Shown: positions 1-8,796, counted from the first letter of the stretch. The stretch is 47,061 bases of DNA from Pseudobdellovibrionaceae bacterium (GCA_018663505.1 JABJQG010000008.1:1-47061), one strand, 5' to 3'. Notes: a model not told the origin generated them from the sequence alone. Translations and numbers: made by a program.

Positions 1-207
1 CTGATAATTTTAAATGTTATCAAAAGAACTAATAAACTGACTATCTCCTATTCATAAAAGTACAGACTTCTTGACGGGCCGATTTCAGTAAATAATCCCA
101 TCAAAACCTACCTCCAACAATATGTGATATTGGCCATTCCTTCATATTGTACGACAAAATCAAAACTTCATTTCCAAAATGTAAGATAAAGTATTAGCCG
201 TTACTGC

Positions 208-3200
208 TTAAGGTACGTACTCGCTAGCACCACGATCCCAGTTAGCACCAGAGGGTCGTGACTGACCTTGTATATCAGTGTCAAAGGACAAATATGGGTC
301 CGCACTAAGGTCAGCACCGAGATTAATGGCACCAACATCTGTAGAATGGAGGCGAAAATCATCTGCAGCTTCATTGATGAAGGTAAATGTGGCGCCGATA
401 TTATTACCGACCCCTCCATTGTCATCAGCTGTATTATCTGATGTGGAATTATTTTCTGCGATGCTTCCTGAAAAGGAATACATGGCAGTTCCTGTTCCTT
501 GCACGTGCACAATATTATTTTTGATGATGTTCCCAGCATAGTTACTCATACGGATACCATATCCATTATTCACAACAACGGTGTTGTTGTAGATATATAA
601 AGAGGTGTCATTACTATTGTTGAGTACCGCATATGAACTGGTATTAGTGGCATCGGAGATAATAATATTATTCCAAATATTTCCTTGGATATCACCTTGA
701 TCATAAAAATCCAAAGGCCTTGAAGAATTTGTGCCACTGTGATGGATGTAAGAATTTGAAATATTAATTTCTCCAAGTCCATAAAAGGCTTCAATACGTA
801 CACTGCCGTCAGTGCGCATGGATATACCATCAATGGTGACATAGTTTTCATTAATATGAAAATAGCTGCTCCTGTGGTAGCCGGTGCCGTATGTGCCATT
901 ATGCCTTTGACTCACCCCCACCTCTGATGCTGTCACTGGTGTGAAAACTTTAAAATAATTGGCCGGGCTAGTATTCCAGCCGTTAATAGAGGTTGAACCA
1001 GAGTCCTCCCCATCAGCATATAAGGCGAGATGCCAAGATTGTTTATCGGCAACAAGATCCTTTTCCCCACTCCAGTTGTCAAAATTTACACCAATGTTTG
1101 TATTTTCAATTCTTGATTCTGCGTTGACTAAACTTGTGTATGCTCTAAAAATCTGCCAATCTTGATCACCACTAACATCTAAAGGAGCGTTTCCAGAAGC
1201 TGTTTTGATACTGTAAAGTGTGCTTGTGTTCCTTGCGTGAATAAATGCAATGGCATCTAAAGTGGAATCCCCATCAGAGTCATAATGAATAACATCACCA
1301 ACGCCAATATTGAGATTTAATGCGGAATTAAAAGTTGCCAGTGAACTTGCAATATCTAAACTATTTGCACCGCCTGAATCTAAGGCTGTGGCGGTTACGC
1401 CCACTGAGCGAAATATATTTGATCCTAAACTGAAACTACTGAGCTTAGGGGACCCTGATGCAGTATCAGGATCAGTTGCCACCACTTGAATATTTATACT
1501 ATGAAAAGCCTCACCTAAACTGATGTCGTTGATTTGAGATTCGAAGTATTCAGATTTGTATTGCATAACCGCAGAGCTTCCGCTTAAAGGGTCACAGTCG
1601 GGGACTGATGTGTGATTACAGTAATACAGCGTGCCTGTAGCATCTCGATTGTCATCCCCAGTAATATGCGCTCGTACTGTAAATGCATTTTCTCCAATAT
1701 TTAAAGTGGTTATGCTAGTTAATGTTAATGCATCATCACCCACAAGATGCTCATGAAATCCAATGTCCCAGCTTGTGGACCTGGGGGTGCCTTTGTAATC
1801 ATTTGCAAAAGAAAGTGTGCTGTCACTTGATAGATCTACGCCTTTATTAATTGCTGTGGTATCGTCACCTTTTAAATGATAATCATGCTCGGAAGCATTT
1901 TTGAAACTCATTGCTTGAGAATCTAAATTGCCAGTATTCGTACCAGAAACGGTAAGAGTGCTCAGGGTAGCATCGCTAGAGATATTGTTTATGGCTTCAT
2001 TCATTGCCCCAGAGTAGCCAAAGCCTGTTCCAACAACATAGGCTATGTTGTTTTTAATATAATATTCTCCCTGCCCAGCAGAATTATCATTTTTAAATCC
2101 TATTCCAGAATTTGATACAGTGGTGTTGTTATAAGCATAAATACTAGCATCAGCATCATTTTTATATATATTGTAAGAGGAGGCACTGGCACTTTCGTTT
2201 ATGACTATGTTGTTCCAAACATAAACACTGACCACACTTGTGTTATAAACATCTATTGTTCGACCCGTACCACTTGTAAATAGATAGTTGTCATTTATCC
2301 AAACTTTGCCTGATGTGTTTGCGCCATAAACAAAAAGGCAAGTGACACCTTTTATGGACAAGCCCTCAAATTGCACGTAATCTTGCTGACTGGTCAAGTC
2401 TTTTTGAATACGAGCCCCAGTCCCCCAGATGCCACGATGTCTTTGGCTGACCCCCACTTCATCAGAGGTGTGAGCCGTCATAAATTTTAAATAATTAAAT
2501 TCACCTGTTGTCCAACCTGTAATTGTTAATGAGGATTGATGAACGGCATCGTCATAGTAGACAATATGCCAGATTTCATCAGAGCCCGCGACGGTGATGT
2601 CTTTTCCCCCAGTCCAACTGTCAAATCCATTAACTGCAGCATCAATTCCGGAGTTAGGGTTACTTCCACTTTCAGCATCAGATAAGACATCATAAGCTCG
2701 AAATAATGACCAATCTTCATCATTGGCATTTGCTTGTATGGGAAGGTCTCCACTTTCGGATTTAATGATAAATTCGCTTGCAGAAATTCTTTGGTGTATA
2801 AAAGCTATAGCGTCTACAGAGCTATCTCCATTACTGTCATACTGAAGAGCATCTCCAATACCAACATTATCGGGGGGAGCTGTTTCGAAAGTGACATGGT
2901 CTTGATTTATTGTAATGGATTTACTGGCTCCTCCAGAATCTATGGCAGTAGTAGAACCATAACCCACCGATCTATAAATCTTGGTAGCTTTATGCAATCG
3001 CAGCTGAAAAGGAACAGGTGCATTATTAGTTCCGTCCTGATCAGTGACATGAATCACAATATTTAATAGATCTAAGGGGTCATTTGGGGAAGAAAGCGCT
3101 GTGATGTCAACGGTGTATGCTCCATCTGCTTTATTGAAGTCCATAGGGGTTGATACTAATAGGGGATTGCAGGAAACTGTATCCGTATTGTTGCAATAAT

Positions 3201-3450
3201 ATAATTTTACACTAGCATTTGTGTTTTCATCTCCGGAAAAAGGAAGAGATAAGCTAAAGCTAGTTGTTGTTTTGTTGGATATACTAAGGCTTCCAAAGCT
3301 AATGGCATCAATAGTTGTTGGTGGTGTTGGAACAGGTGCAGGGTCATTGGTGGTGGGGTCCTCGGATCCAATGAGTCCCTGGATGGCATTGTCGTCAAAT
3401 CGACAACCCACAAGTAAAAACAGAATAATGAAAATATATAAGACTTTCAC
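208..3450 (-). CDS. Large lipoprotein with two tandem beta-helix-like units
   Basis: Predicted cell-envelope lipoprotein of 1080 aa; function unknown. The N-terminus MKVLYIFIILFLLVGC is a lipoprotein signal with the acylated Cys at residue 16. A short Pro/Thr-rich linker follows (about 34-47). The rest is two homologous units of about 520 residues (roughly 48-570 and 575-1080). Each unit has a small domain with a C-x(7,8)-C pair, an RSVG...DSGG stretch (from residues 160 and 681), a calcium-loop-like DSNGDS/DSDGDS motif, a GVSQRH motif, then Asn-rich NN-I/T-V repeats typical of right-handed parallel beta-helices. Each closes with AIN-G-DLS...D-G-R...WD-G. The start is GTG at 3450 with AAGGAG eight bases upstream. 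A surface polysaccharide-binding or adhesive role is only inference. The 207 bases downstream show no gene or clear terminator. Confidence 0.85.
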   Translation of the reverse strand: MKVLYIFIILFLLVGCRFDDNAIQGLIGSEDPTTNDPAPVPTPPTTIDAISFGSLSISNKTTTSFSLSLPFSGDENTNASVKLYYCNNTDTVSCNPLLVSTPMDFNKADGAYTVDITALSSPNDPLDLLNIVIHVTDQDGTNNAPVPFQLRLHKATKIYRSVGYGSTTAIDSGGASKSITINQDHVTFETAPPDNVGIGDALQYDSNGDSSVDAIAFIHQRISASEFIIKSESGDLPIQANANDEDWSLFRAYDVLSDAESGSNPNSGIDAAVNGFDSWTGGKDITVAGSDEIWHIVYYDDAVHQSSLTITGWTTGEFNYLKFMTAHTSDEVGVSQRHRGIWGTGARIQKDLTSQQDYVQFEGLSIKGVTCLFVYGANTSGKVWINDNYLFTSGTGRTIDVYNTSVVSVYVWNNIVINESASASSYNIYKNDADASIYAYNNTTVSNSGIGFKNDNSAGQGEYYIKNNIAYVVGTGFGYSGAMNEAINNISSDATLSTLTVSGTNTGNLDSQAMSFKNASEHDYHLKGDDTTAINKGVDLSSDSTLSFANDYKGTPRSTSWDIGFHEHLVGDDALTLTSITTLNIGENAFTVRAHITGDDNRDATGTLYYCNHTSVPDCDPLSGSSAVMQYKSEYFESQINDISLGEAFHSINIQVVATDPDTASGSPKLSSFSLGSNIFRSVGVTATALDSGGANSLDIASSLATFNSALNLNIGVGDVIHYDSDGDSTLDAIAFIHARNTSTLYSIKTASGNAPLDVSGDQDWQIFRAYTSLVNAESRIENTNIGVNFDNWSGEKDLVADKQSWHLALYADGEDSGSTSINGWNTSPANYFKVFTPVTASEVGVSQRHNGTYGTGYHRSSYFHINENYVTIDGISMRTDGSVRIEAFYGLGEINISNSYIHHSGTNSSRPLDFYDQGDIQGNIWNNIIISDATNTSSYAVLNNSNDTSLYIYNNTVVVNNGYGIRMSNYAGNIIKNNIVHVQGTGTAMYSFSGSIAENNSTSDNTADDNGGVGNNIGATFTFINEAADDFRLHSTDVGAINLGADLSADPYLSFDTDIQGQSRPSGANWDRGASEYVP

Positions 3451-3825
3451 AACAAACGCTCCTTATAAACTTTTCGGAAGTTGCTGAGGAAACTAAAGGC
3501 TTTTTCAATGAATATTTCATTTTTGTCATATCCTTAATGTTTAGAATTGATACGCTATTTCAAACAATCGTGAGTAAGTGTTTTAATTGTGATTTGGGTT
3601 TATTGGCTATATGAATAATGTCTCAAGTTGAGTAAAATTGTTTTTTGTTTGGATTTGTAAAAAAGTAACACCACGAATAGTTATGTGAGAATTATCGTTT
3701 TTTTAATTCGTCAAAAAGAGCTCTCATAGCTCTGGAACTCGATTTAAAATTTTTAAAGATTTATTTAGCGGAATTTAGTGTCTTAGTATTTTGTCATTGC
3801 ATAAACTCTATGGTAGAAAATACCT
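3451..3825. other. Divergent intergenic region between lipoprotein and ftsH
   Basis: This 375-base AT-rich spacer separates two divergently transcribed genes and so should hold both promoters. I see no open frame with a ribosome binding site and no strong sigma-70 pair that I would commit to. No repeat or hairpin stands out. Confidence 0.5.
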
Positions 3826-5691
3826 ATGGAAAATGAAAAGAAAATTAAACGTAATATCAAGAAAGAATTCATACAACCGGACCCAGTTAAAATTAATTTT
3901 TACCATATTTTCTTATTAATATGGTTGGGTATGATCGCTTATCAATACTACCTAGTTCAAAATATAACAACGGTAAGTTATAGCGAGTTCTTAAGTCGAG
4001 TAGATGCTGGTGAAGTTAAGGAAGTAGTTATTTCTGATGCATCCATTAGAGCGACGTTAAATACTAAGAAAGTGGGCTCAAATAAATTTGATTCAATTAT
4101 TGCGGTGCCAGTAAAAGACGATCAGCTGACGGCTCGATTAATAAAAAATAGTGTGAGTTTTAAAGCTGTTCCTTCTGAAACATTTTTAGGGAATTTATTG
4201 AAATGGCTGATTCCCATAGCTATCATTGTATTTTTGTGGAATATAGTGCTAAAAAAAATCATGGGATCTGCAGGGGGTGGTCTGCTTAATTTTCAGAAGT
4301 CAAAAGCTCGAGTTTATGTTGAAGAAGATATACATACCACATTTAAGGATATAGCTGGAGTTGAAGAAGCCAAGCAAGAGCTTGCAGAAATAGTAAATTA
4401 TTTAAAAGATCCGAATAGTTTTGGCCGACTGGGTGGTCGGGCACCCAAGGGTATACTTCTTGTGGGACCTCCCGGCACAGGAAAAACCTTGATGGCACGT
4501 GCTGTGGCAGGGGAAGCCAGTGTGCCTTTTTACCACATAAACGGCTCTGAATTTGTTGAAATGTTTGTGGGCATGGGGGCTGCCAGAGTGCGAGATTTGT
4601 TTAATCAGGCTCGTAAGAGTGCGCCCTGCATTTTATTTATTGATGAGCTAGATGCCTTAGGTAAAGCTCGATCCACAAGCCCCATGTCTGGAGCTAATGA
4701 TGAAAAGGAACAAACCTTGAATCAGTTACTTGCTGAGCTGGATGGATTTGATTCTCAAACAGGTATTATATTATTAGCGGCTACAAACCGGCCAGAGATT
4801 TTAGATCCTGCATTATTAAGGAGTGGAAGATTTGATAGGCAAGTACTTATTGATAAACCAGATCAAAAAGGGCGTGTTGCTATTTTAAAGATTCATATTA
4901 AAAAAGTACGTTCAGCAAAAGATTTGAGTGTAGAGAATATTGCTCATTTAACACCAGGTTTTTCTGGCGCAGATTTAGAGAACTTAACTAATGAAGCGGC
5001 TTTGGTGGCCACTCGTCGAAAGGGTAAAGATGTTGTGGAAGAGGATTTTACTGAGGCTATTGAGCGAATAGTTGCGGGACTTGAGAGGAAAAATAGAATA
5101 ATTAACCCTGAAGAGAAAAAAAGAGTGGCTTATCACGAAATGGGTCACGCCTCGGTTGGCTTAGCTATGGATTGTTTGGATAAGGTGCATAAGGTAAGTA
5201 TTATACCTAGAGGTATAGGAGCATTAGGCTATACTTTACAGCGCCCCACAGAGGATCGTTATTTGTTAACTAAGAATCAGTTGAGCCAAAAAATCTCTGT
5301 ACTGTTAGGTGGACGTGTGAGTGAAAAGATTTTCTTTTCGGATGTATCCACTGGGGCTTCAGATGATTTAAATAAAGCCACAGATATAGCAAGAGCAATG
5401 GTTACCCAATATTCCATGAGTGATAAGGTGGGGCTTCCTACTTACGAGTTAAAACATAATCAATTTCTTGGTGGAGCCCCTGTACAGGCCAATCAAGTGA
5501 GTGATGCTACAAGCCAGCTTATAGATAGTGAAGTGCGATTCACCCTTGAGGCAGCGGAAGAGAAAGCAATAGATGTGATTGAGAAAAATAGAAAATTCAT
5601 TGAAGCCTGTGTTCAGAAACTACTCATAGATGAAACTTTGGTGGAAACTGATTTGAAGGCACTCTGGAAAGAATTTGGTGTGTCAGCATAG
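3826..5691 (+). CDS. ftsH: ATP-dependent zinc metalloprotease FtsH
   Basis: Membrane-anchored AAA+ protease that extracts and degrades membrane and short-lived cytosolic proteins as a hexamer. The 621-aa protein has the full FtsH layout: transmembrane segment about 27-43, periplasmic domain with the SYSEFL motif, second transmembrane segment about 126-146, Walker A GPPGTGKT at 214-221, Walker B ILFIDE ending at 274, a second-region-of-homology stretch ending GRFDRQV, zinc site HEMGH at 437-441, and third zinc ligand Asp in the ASDDL segment near 514. All catalytic residues are present. The usual HEAGH is HEMGH here, a change at a non-catalytic position. The start ATG at 3826 has only a weak purine-rich stretch before it. 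It is monocistronic. Bdellovibrio-type genomes often carry more than one FtsH, so this may be a paralogue. Confidence 0.95.
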   Translation: MENEKKIKRNIKKEFIQPDPVKINFYHIFLLIWLGMIAYQYYLVQNITTVSYSEFLSRVDAGEVKEVVISDASIRATLNTKKVGSNKFDSIIAVPVKDDQLTARLIKNSVSFKAVPSETFLGNLLKWLIPIAIIVFLWNIVLKKIMGSAGGGLLNFQKSKARVYVEEDIHTTFKDIAGVEEAKQELAEIVNYLKDPNSFGRLGGRAPKGILLVGPPGTGKTLMARAVAGEASVPFYHINGSEFVEMFVGMGAARVRDLFNQARKSAPCILFIDELDALGKARSTSPMSGANDEKEQTLNQLLAELDGFDSQTGIILLAATNRPEILDPALLRSGRFDRQVLIDKPDQKGRVAILKIHIKKVRSAKDLSVENIAHLTPGFSGADLENLTNEAALVATRRKGKDVVEEDFTEAIERIVAGLERKNRIINPEEKKRVAYHEMGHASVGLAMDCLDKVHKVSIIPRGIGALGYTLQRPTEDRYLLTKNQLSQKISVLLGGRVSEKIFFSDVSTGASDDLNKATDIARAMVTQYSMSDKVGLPTYELKHNQFLGGAPVQANQVSDATSQLIDSEVRFTLEAAEEKAIDVIEKNRKFIEACVQKLLIDETLVETDLKALWKEFGVSA

Positions 5692-5984
5692 GGTGTAAGC
5701 AACCAGCACTCAACCATTATCCAATAACAAATTACGTGCGCCAGGGGTTTTTGTGGATATCAACAAGGCGGGCATGAGAGGTTGTTCTTATTTTACCAAT
5801 AGAAATCCAAAGGGATCTTGGTTTTCTAACTTTAGTGAATTCAATTAAAAAAAGTATAAATACTTAGTTTATTTAATCATATAGCCTGTATATCTAAAGT
5901 TTTTATTTATTAGATTTTAATAGAATAAAGATTTGGAGTGTGTATTTACTTTAAGAAGCCTAAGAAAGATTGTCTAAAACAGAA
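5692..5984. other. Intergenic spacer after ftsH
   Basis: I see no convincing gene in this stretch. A frame ending at the TAA near 5848 is open back through 5773 but has no ribosome binding site and no recognisable product. The promoter of the following DUF302 gene should lie in the right half, but I cannot place it. Confidence 0.4.
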
Positions 5985-6024
5985 CTCCAAGTTAATCTAG
6001 ATTCCTAACAATCTAAACTTGGAG
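5985..6024 (+). promoter_or_regulatory. Hairpin covering the DUF302 ribosome binding site
   Basis: The arm CTCCAAGTT (5985-5993) pairs with AACTTGGAG (6016-6024), and the inner TAGATT (5998-6003) pairs with AATCTA (6010-6015). That gives fifteen base pairs with a 4-base bulge and a 6-base loop. The last bases of the 3' arm, GGAG (6021-6024), are the Shine-Dalgarno sequence for the ATG at 6031, so the closed form would hide it. It could equally be a DNA operator. Confidence 0.6.
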
Positions 6025-6030
6025 AATATT

Positions 6031-6444
6031 ATGGCAGAAGCATCATTTGGTACACCTAGATACGGAATTACAAAAAATTTAGGAGCCATTGACTTTACTG
6101 AGGCGCGAACAAAAACTGAGGCGGCATTAAAAGAAAATGGTTTTGGTGTGTTAACAGAAATAGATGTTGCTAAGACGCTGAAGACTAAAATTGATGTGGA
6201 TATGGATTCTTATTTGATATTAGGAGCTTGTAACCCTAAGCTTGCACACCATGCTATTTCCAATGAAATGGCAATTGGCCTGCTCTTACCGTGCAATGTT
6301 ATTTTAGCTAAAGATAAAACAGGCGACGTTATGGTATCTGCTGTGGAGCCTGTGGTGATGTTTGATGTAGTGCAGCGCCCAGAAATGGAGCCCGTGGCAC
6401 AAGAGGTTAAGTCTTTACTGCAGAAAGCAATTGATAGCTTATAA
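6031..6444 (+). CDS. DUF302 family protein
   Basis: Small cytoplasmic protein of 137 aa with a single DUF302 domain. Residues around GFGVLTEIDV and SYLILGACNPKLAHHAI match the family core, whose conserved cysteine lies in the GACNP segment. The biochemical function of DUF302 is not established. The start is placed at ATG 6031 because GGAG lies 6 bases upstream. A longer frame from a TTG at 6019 would place the ribosome binding site inside the gene. The gene stands alone. Its ribosome binding site is in the hairpin at 5985-6024, which suggests translational or transcriptional control. A structured repeat (family 2) begins immediately after the stop codon. Confidence 0.88.
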   Translation: MAEASFGTPRYGITKNLGAIDFTEARTKTEAALKENGFGVLTEIDVAKTLKTKIDVDMDSYLILGACNPKLAHHAISNEMAIGLLLPCNVILAKDKTGDVMVSAVEPVVMFDVVQRPEMEPVAQEVKSLLQKAIDSL

Positions 6445-6552
6445 ACTTTTTTTATTGGACTCTTTAAAACACAAAGTGCCCCTTTTGGGGTGAGGCCATG
6501 ATGGCCGAATTTTAAATAGTTAGAGCCAGGAAGGCTCACTGTTTGTCTGAAA
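6445..6552 (+). repeat. Family 2 structured 3'-UTR repeat, copy 1
   Basis: It begins directly after the DUF302 stop codon. In gene sense the parts are: a T-run, TTTAAAA (6463-6469) pairing with TTTTAAA (6510-6516), enclosed hairpins CCCC-TTTT-GGGG (6479-6490) and GGCCA-TGA-TGGCC (6494-6506), then GAGCC-AGGAA-GGCTC (6523-6537). Its reverse complement aligns along most of its length with 27200-27306. The enclosed hairpins differ in sequence there, but base pairing is kept. Confidence 0.75.
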
Positions 6553-6588
6553 TACCAAGAAAATAGACATACATTTTGCACAAAAAAA

Positions 6589-6614
6589 GCCCATATATAG
6601 ATATGGGCTTTTTT
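6589..6614. terminator. Bidirectional Rho-independent terminator
   Basis: GCCCATAT (6589-6596), loop ATAG and ATATGGGC (6601-6608) form a perfect 8-bp stem. It is flanked by an A-run on the left and TTTTTT on the right, so it can work for both the DUF302 gene (+) and the converging metalloprotease gene (-). Confidence 0.9.
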
Positions 6615-6634
6615 ATTTTAAAATATTTAGCTTA

Positions 6635-7561
6635 TTAGTTCATAAAAGCTAAATCATTTTGAGTTTGAGCAGCAGTTGAATCTGGGTTGTACCAACAACG
6701 TGATCTTACACCAGTGTCAAAGCCATCTCTGCGGTTACATGTACCTACAGTGGCATCTGATTGAGAAACGTCATCTCTGTGGTCTTTTGTACAAAGAGCT
6801 CCAGCAAAATAAGTGTCTAGACGACATTGAGCCGCTGGGTGTCTGTCATTAGTATCGGCAACTTCACCAGCATCTGGAGTTTGAAAATCAGGGAGGTCAA
6901 TTTTACGAAGGTCAGCAAAAAGGTTTGCTAATTCTTGGCCAGCCATTGAAGTTCTTATGCAAAGAGCTTGATCTTCAAGTGTGTTGTAGATGCTATCGCA
7001 TGTTACTTTTGCAAAAGGGTTAATCTTAGCAGATTTTTCCTCTACGTATCTAATGTTGTCTTCGTTTTTAAATACTTTACGCATGCACTTTAAACCTGCG
7101 AAGTAGTCAGCCTGACCTTCATTAGATGCCCATCCGTTAAACCAGCCGTACTTTGGAGCTCCACCAAGGTGATGTCCAATCTCGTGACATAAAACCATAG
7201 CAAAAGAATCTGCAGTGATTGTGTGATGTCTAGCGAGTCCACCGTACATATTCACAAGCCATGTGGATCCTTGTCTTGAGGCATTGGCGTTTACTGTTCC
7301 GTCAGTCCATTTTCTGTTGATTTTTAGTGTTCCACCCATTTCTTCAATGATAGGTCCATACACTTCGTAAGCACGGTCGATAACTTTGTTAAACTCAGCT
7401 TCCGTCGTTCCTGTGGGAACTTCGTTAAACAGAGAAAAAACTGGGATGTATTGATCGTTTTCTGGTACTATGCCTTCACATAAATCATGTGAGTGTGTGA
7501 GGCCGAGAGTCGCTGATCCAAGTACAGCTAAAAATGCTCCTGTTATTAATTTACTGATCAT
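6635..7561 (-). CDS. Secreted zinc metalloprotease (HEIGHH motif)
   Basis: Predicted exported peptidase of 308 aa. Residues 1-22 form a signal peptide. The zinc site is HEIGH at 126-130, and the Glu of the SNEGQADYFA segment (E148) is a likely third ligand, as in gluzincin-type enzymes. A second His follows directly (HEIGHH). About ten cysteines in the mature part suggest disulfides and a periplasmic or extracellular location. The start ATG at 7561 follows an AGGAAAGGA stretch. I cannot assign a named family. It is transcribed alone towards the terminator at 6589-6614. A role in prey digestion is plausible for a predatory bacterium, but that is inference. Confidence 0.85.
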   Translation of the reverse strand: MISKLITGAFLAVLGSATLGLTHSHDLCEGIVPENDQYIPVFSLFNEVPTGTTEAEFNKVIDRAYEVYGPIIEEMGGTLKINRKWTDGTVNANASRQGSTWLVNMYGGLARHHTITADSFAMVLCHEIGHHLGGAPKYGWFNGWASNEGQADYFAGLKCMRKVFKNEDNIRYVEEKSAKINPFAKVTCDSIYNTLEDQALCIRTSMAGQELANLFADLRKIDLPDFQTPDAGEVADTNDRHPAAQCRLDTYFAGALCTKDHRDDVSQSDATVGTCNRRDGFDTGVRSRCWYNPDSTAAQTQNDLAFMN

Positions 7562-7660
7562 TCGGAATCCTTTCCTTTAGTTTGTTTCATAAAAATTAAA
7601 CTAAATGAAAGGATATGCTGTCTAGGGAAAATTTTTAACCATAAGCCAATAAACTGATAT

Positions 7661-7837
7661 TTATCTGTGTTCTTTGGCGCGCACACCAGCATGGTTACGC
7701 CAGTTTCGACCTGCTTCAGAAGTGTAACGTTTTCTCCAGAGCTCCCACTGACGTGGGTTCTTAGGGTGTTCTATAGCTCCGTCTTTGTTGAAAATCGGGG
7801 GTTTTTTTCCTAATAAAAATTCGAGTAATTTTTTCAT
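7661..7837 (-). CDS. 58-aa small basic protein with WRNH motif
   Basis: Short open frame of 58 codons: MKKLLEFLLGKKPP at the start, then HPKNPRQWELWRKRY, and EAGRNWRNHAGVRAKEHR at the end. The Trp/Arg/His-rich end with the NWRNH-G pattern looks like a conserved small-protein motif rather than chance, though I have no function for it. A purine-rich CTGAAAG stretch lies 10 bases before the ATG. It lies between the metalloprotease and the small secreted protein, all on the same strand, with spacers of about 100-150 bases. It has no signal peptide or membrane segment, so it is probably cytoplasmic. Confidence 0.65.
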   Translation of the reverse strand: MKKLLEFLLGKKPPIFNKDGAIEHPKNPRQWELWRKRYTSEAGRNWRNHAGVRAKEHR

Positions 7838-7983
7838 ATTTATTTTTCTTTCAGACGCACGCAGCTATAAGCAGTTCTTTGGTAATGTATATTCTATTGT
7901 TATAAGTGGTCAATATTAGTGGTTTATTAGGGTTTGGCGCGTCAAACACAATGATAAATAACTGTTGGTTTAGTGGCTAACAT

Positions 7984-8268
7984 TTACCATTTTAAATTGG
8001 CGCAAGCATCGATAATATCAAGCTGAACATCTTCACTGGCTACACCACGGTGCTTTTCATACAGAGCTAGTCGTCTGTCAAAACAAGTGCTTGCGGATTG
8101 CCTAAAGGCTGCTGAATGGGTAGGTGCCTTTGATTCTATGACTCCTACGTCACCAAGTTCTACCTTATGTACAAAAGATTTGGCTTTAGGGGTTTTACCT
8201 GTGGCAAAAGAGCTGTGGGCAAACATCATTGAAAATAAAACTACAAATATAATAACAAAAGTTCTCAT
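7984..8268 (-). CDS. Small secreted protein, function unknown
   Basis: 94-aa protein beginning MRTFVIIFVVLFSMMFAHSSFA, a clear Sec signal peptide. The mature part is about 70 residues and has two cysteines (in STCFDRR and DACANLKW) that could form one disulfide. The start at 8268 is chosen because AGGAGA lies at the right distance upstream. A longer frame from 8304 would add 12 basic residues and bury the ribosome binding site. The 5' region carries an inverted repeat and two G-runs (8291-8387). I recognise no family. Confidence 0.7.
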   Translation of the reverse strand: MRTFVIIFVVLFSMMFAHSSFATGKTPKAKSFVHKVELGDVGVIESKAPTHSAAFRQSASTCFDRRLALYEKHRGVASEDVQLDIIDACANLKW

Positions 8269-8796
8269 TTTAATTCTCCTTTTAATCTTCTTAGGAAGAG
8301 CCACAAAAGAAAGGGGGGGGATCTCTTATGACTCTTCCTAAAAATTGTCCAATGGACTTTTCTTAGGTGAAGGAAACAGGGGGGGGGCGTTGCCTTCATA
8401 CTCTCTATAAAAGCAATGAGTGGACCACATGCCAGGGGAAATTGAGCAGCTAAGTAACTGAAATTAGCTATTACTCTAGTCTCAAATTGATACACTTTGA
8501 AAGTGTGACAAAATGGGACTTCTTAGCATTATGCGAGTGTCTAATCTTTGGTCGATTTTGGGCCAGAAGATGTTACTTGTTATACTGAAGACAAAATACC
8601 ACTATTGTAAATCCTCAGAGTTAAATGGTGTGAGGTTATTACTAATCCCTCATCTTGAAACTACTGAAATGTTTTGTGTGGACTAGAAACACTGAACTAA
8701 ATCATGTTTTTTTATGCTAGAACTTCTGCAAATTATTATTTAATGGCCTATTATTTTGATTAGTATAATTACAATCCTTAACAGAAGAGGTGCGCT
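8269..8796. other. Divergent intergenic region with two G-runs
   Basis: This 528-base spacer lies between divergent genes. It holds a perfect 10-bp inverted repeat, TTAGGAAGAG (8291-8300) with CTCTTCCTAA (8332-8341), whose loop contains an 8-G run (8313-8320). A 9-G run follows at 8379-8387, with a GTCCA-A-TGGAC palindrome at 8347-8357 between them. Such G-runs are unusual in this AT-rich sequence. A minus-strand frame over 8265-8495 exists but lacks a ribosome binding site. Nothing stands out from 8500 to 8740. Confidence 0.6.
8764..8769 (+). promoter_or_regulatory. Possible -10 box for SpoIIAA-like gene
   Basis: TATAAT preceded by TAG, 27 bases before the ATG at 8797. There is no good -35 element 17 bases upstream, so the call rests on the -10 match and position only. 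Confidence 0.35.

Noticed and set aside
5773-5848. Possible short peptide after ftsH
   Set aside because: There is no Shine-Dalgarno, no recognisable motif and no support from context.
8265-8495. 76-aa minus-strand frame upstream of the small secreted protein
   Set aside because: It overlaps that gene's ribosome binding site and inverted repeat, contains the C-run translations, and has no ribosome binding site of its own.
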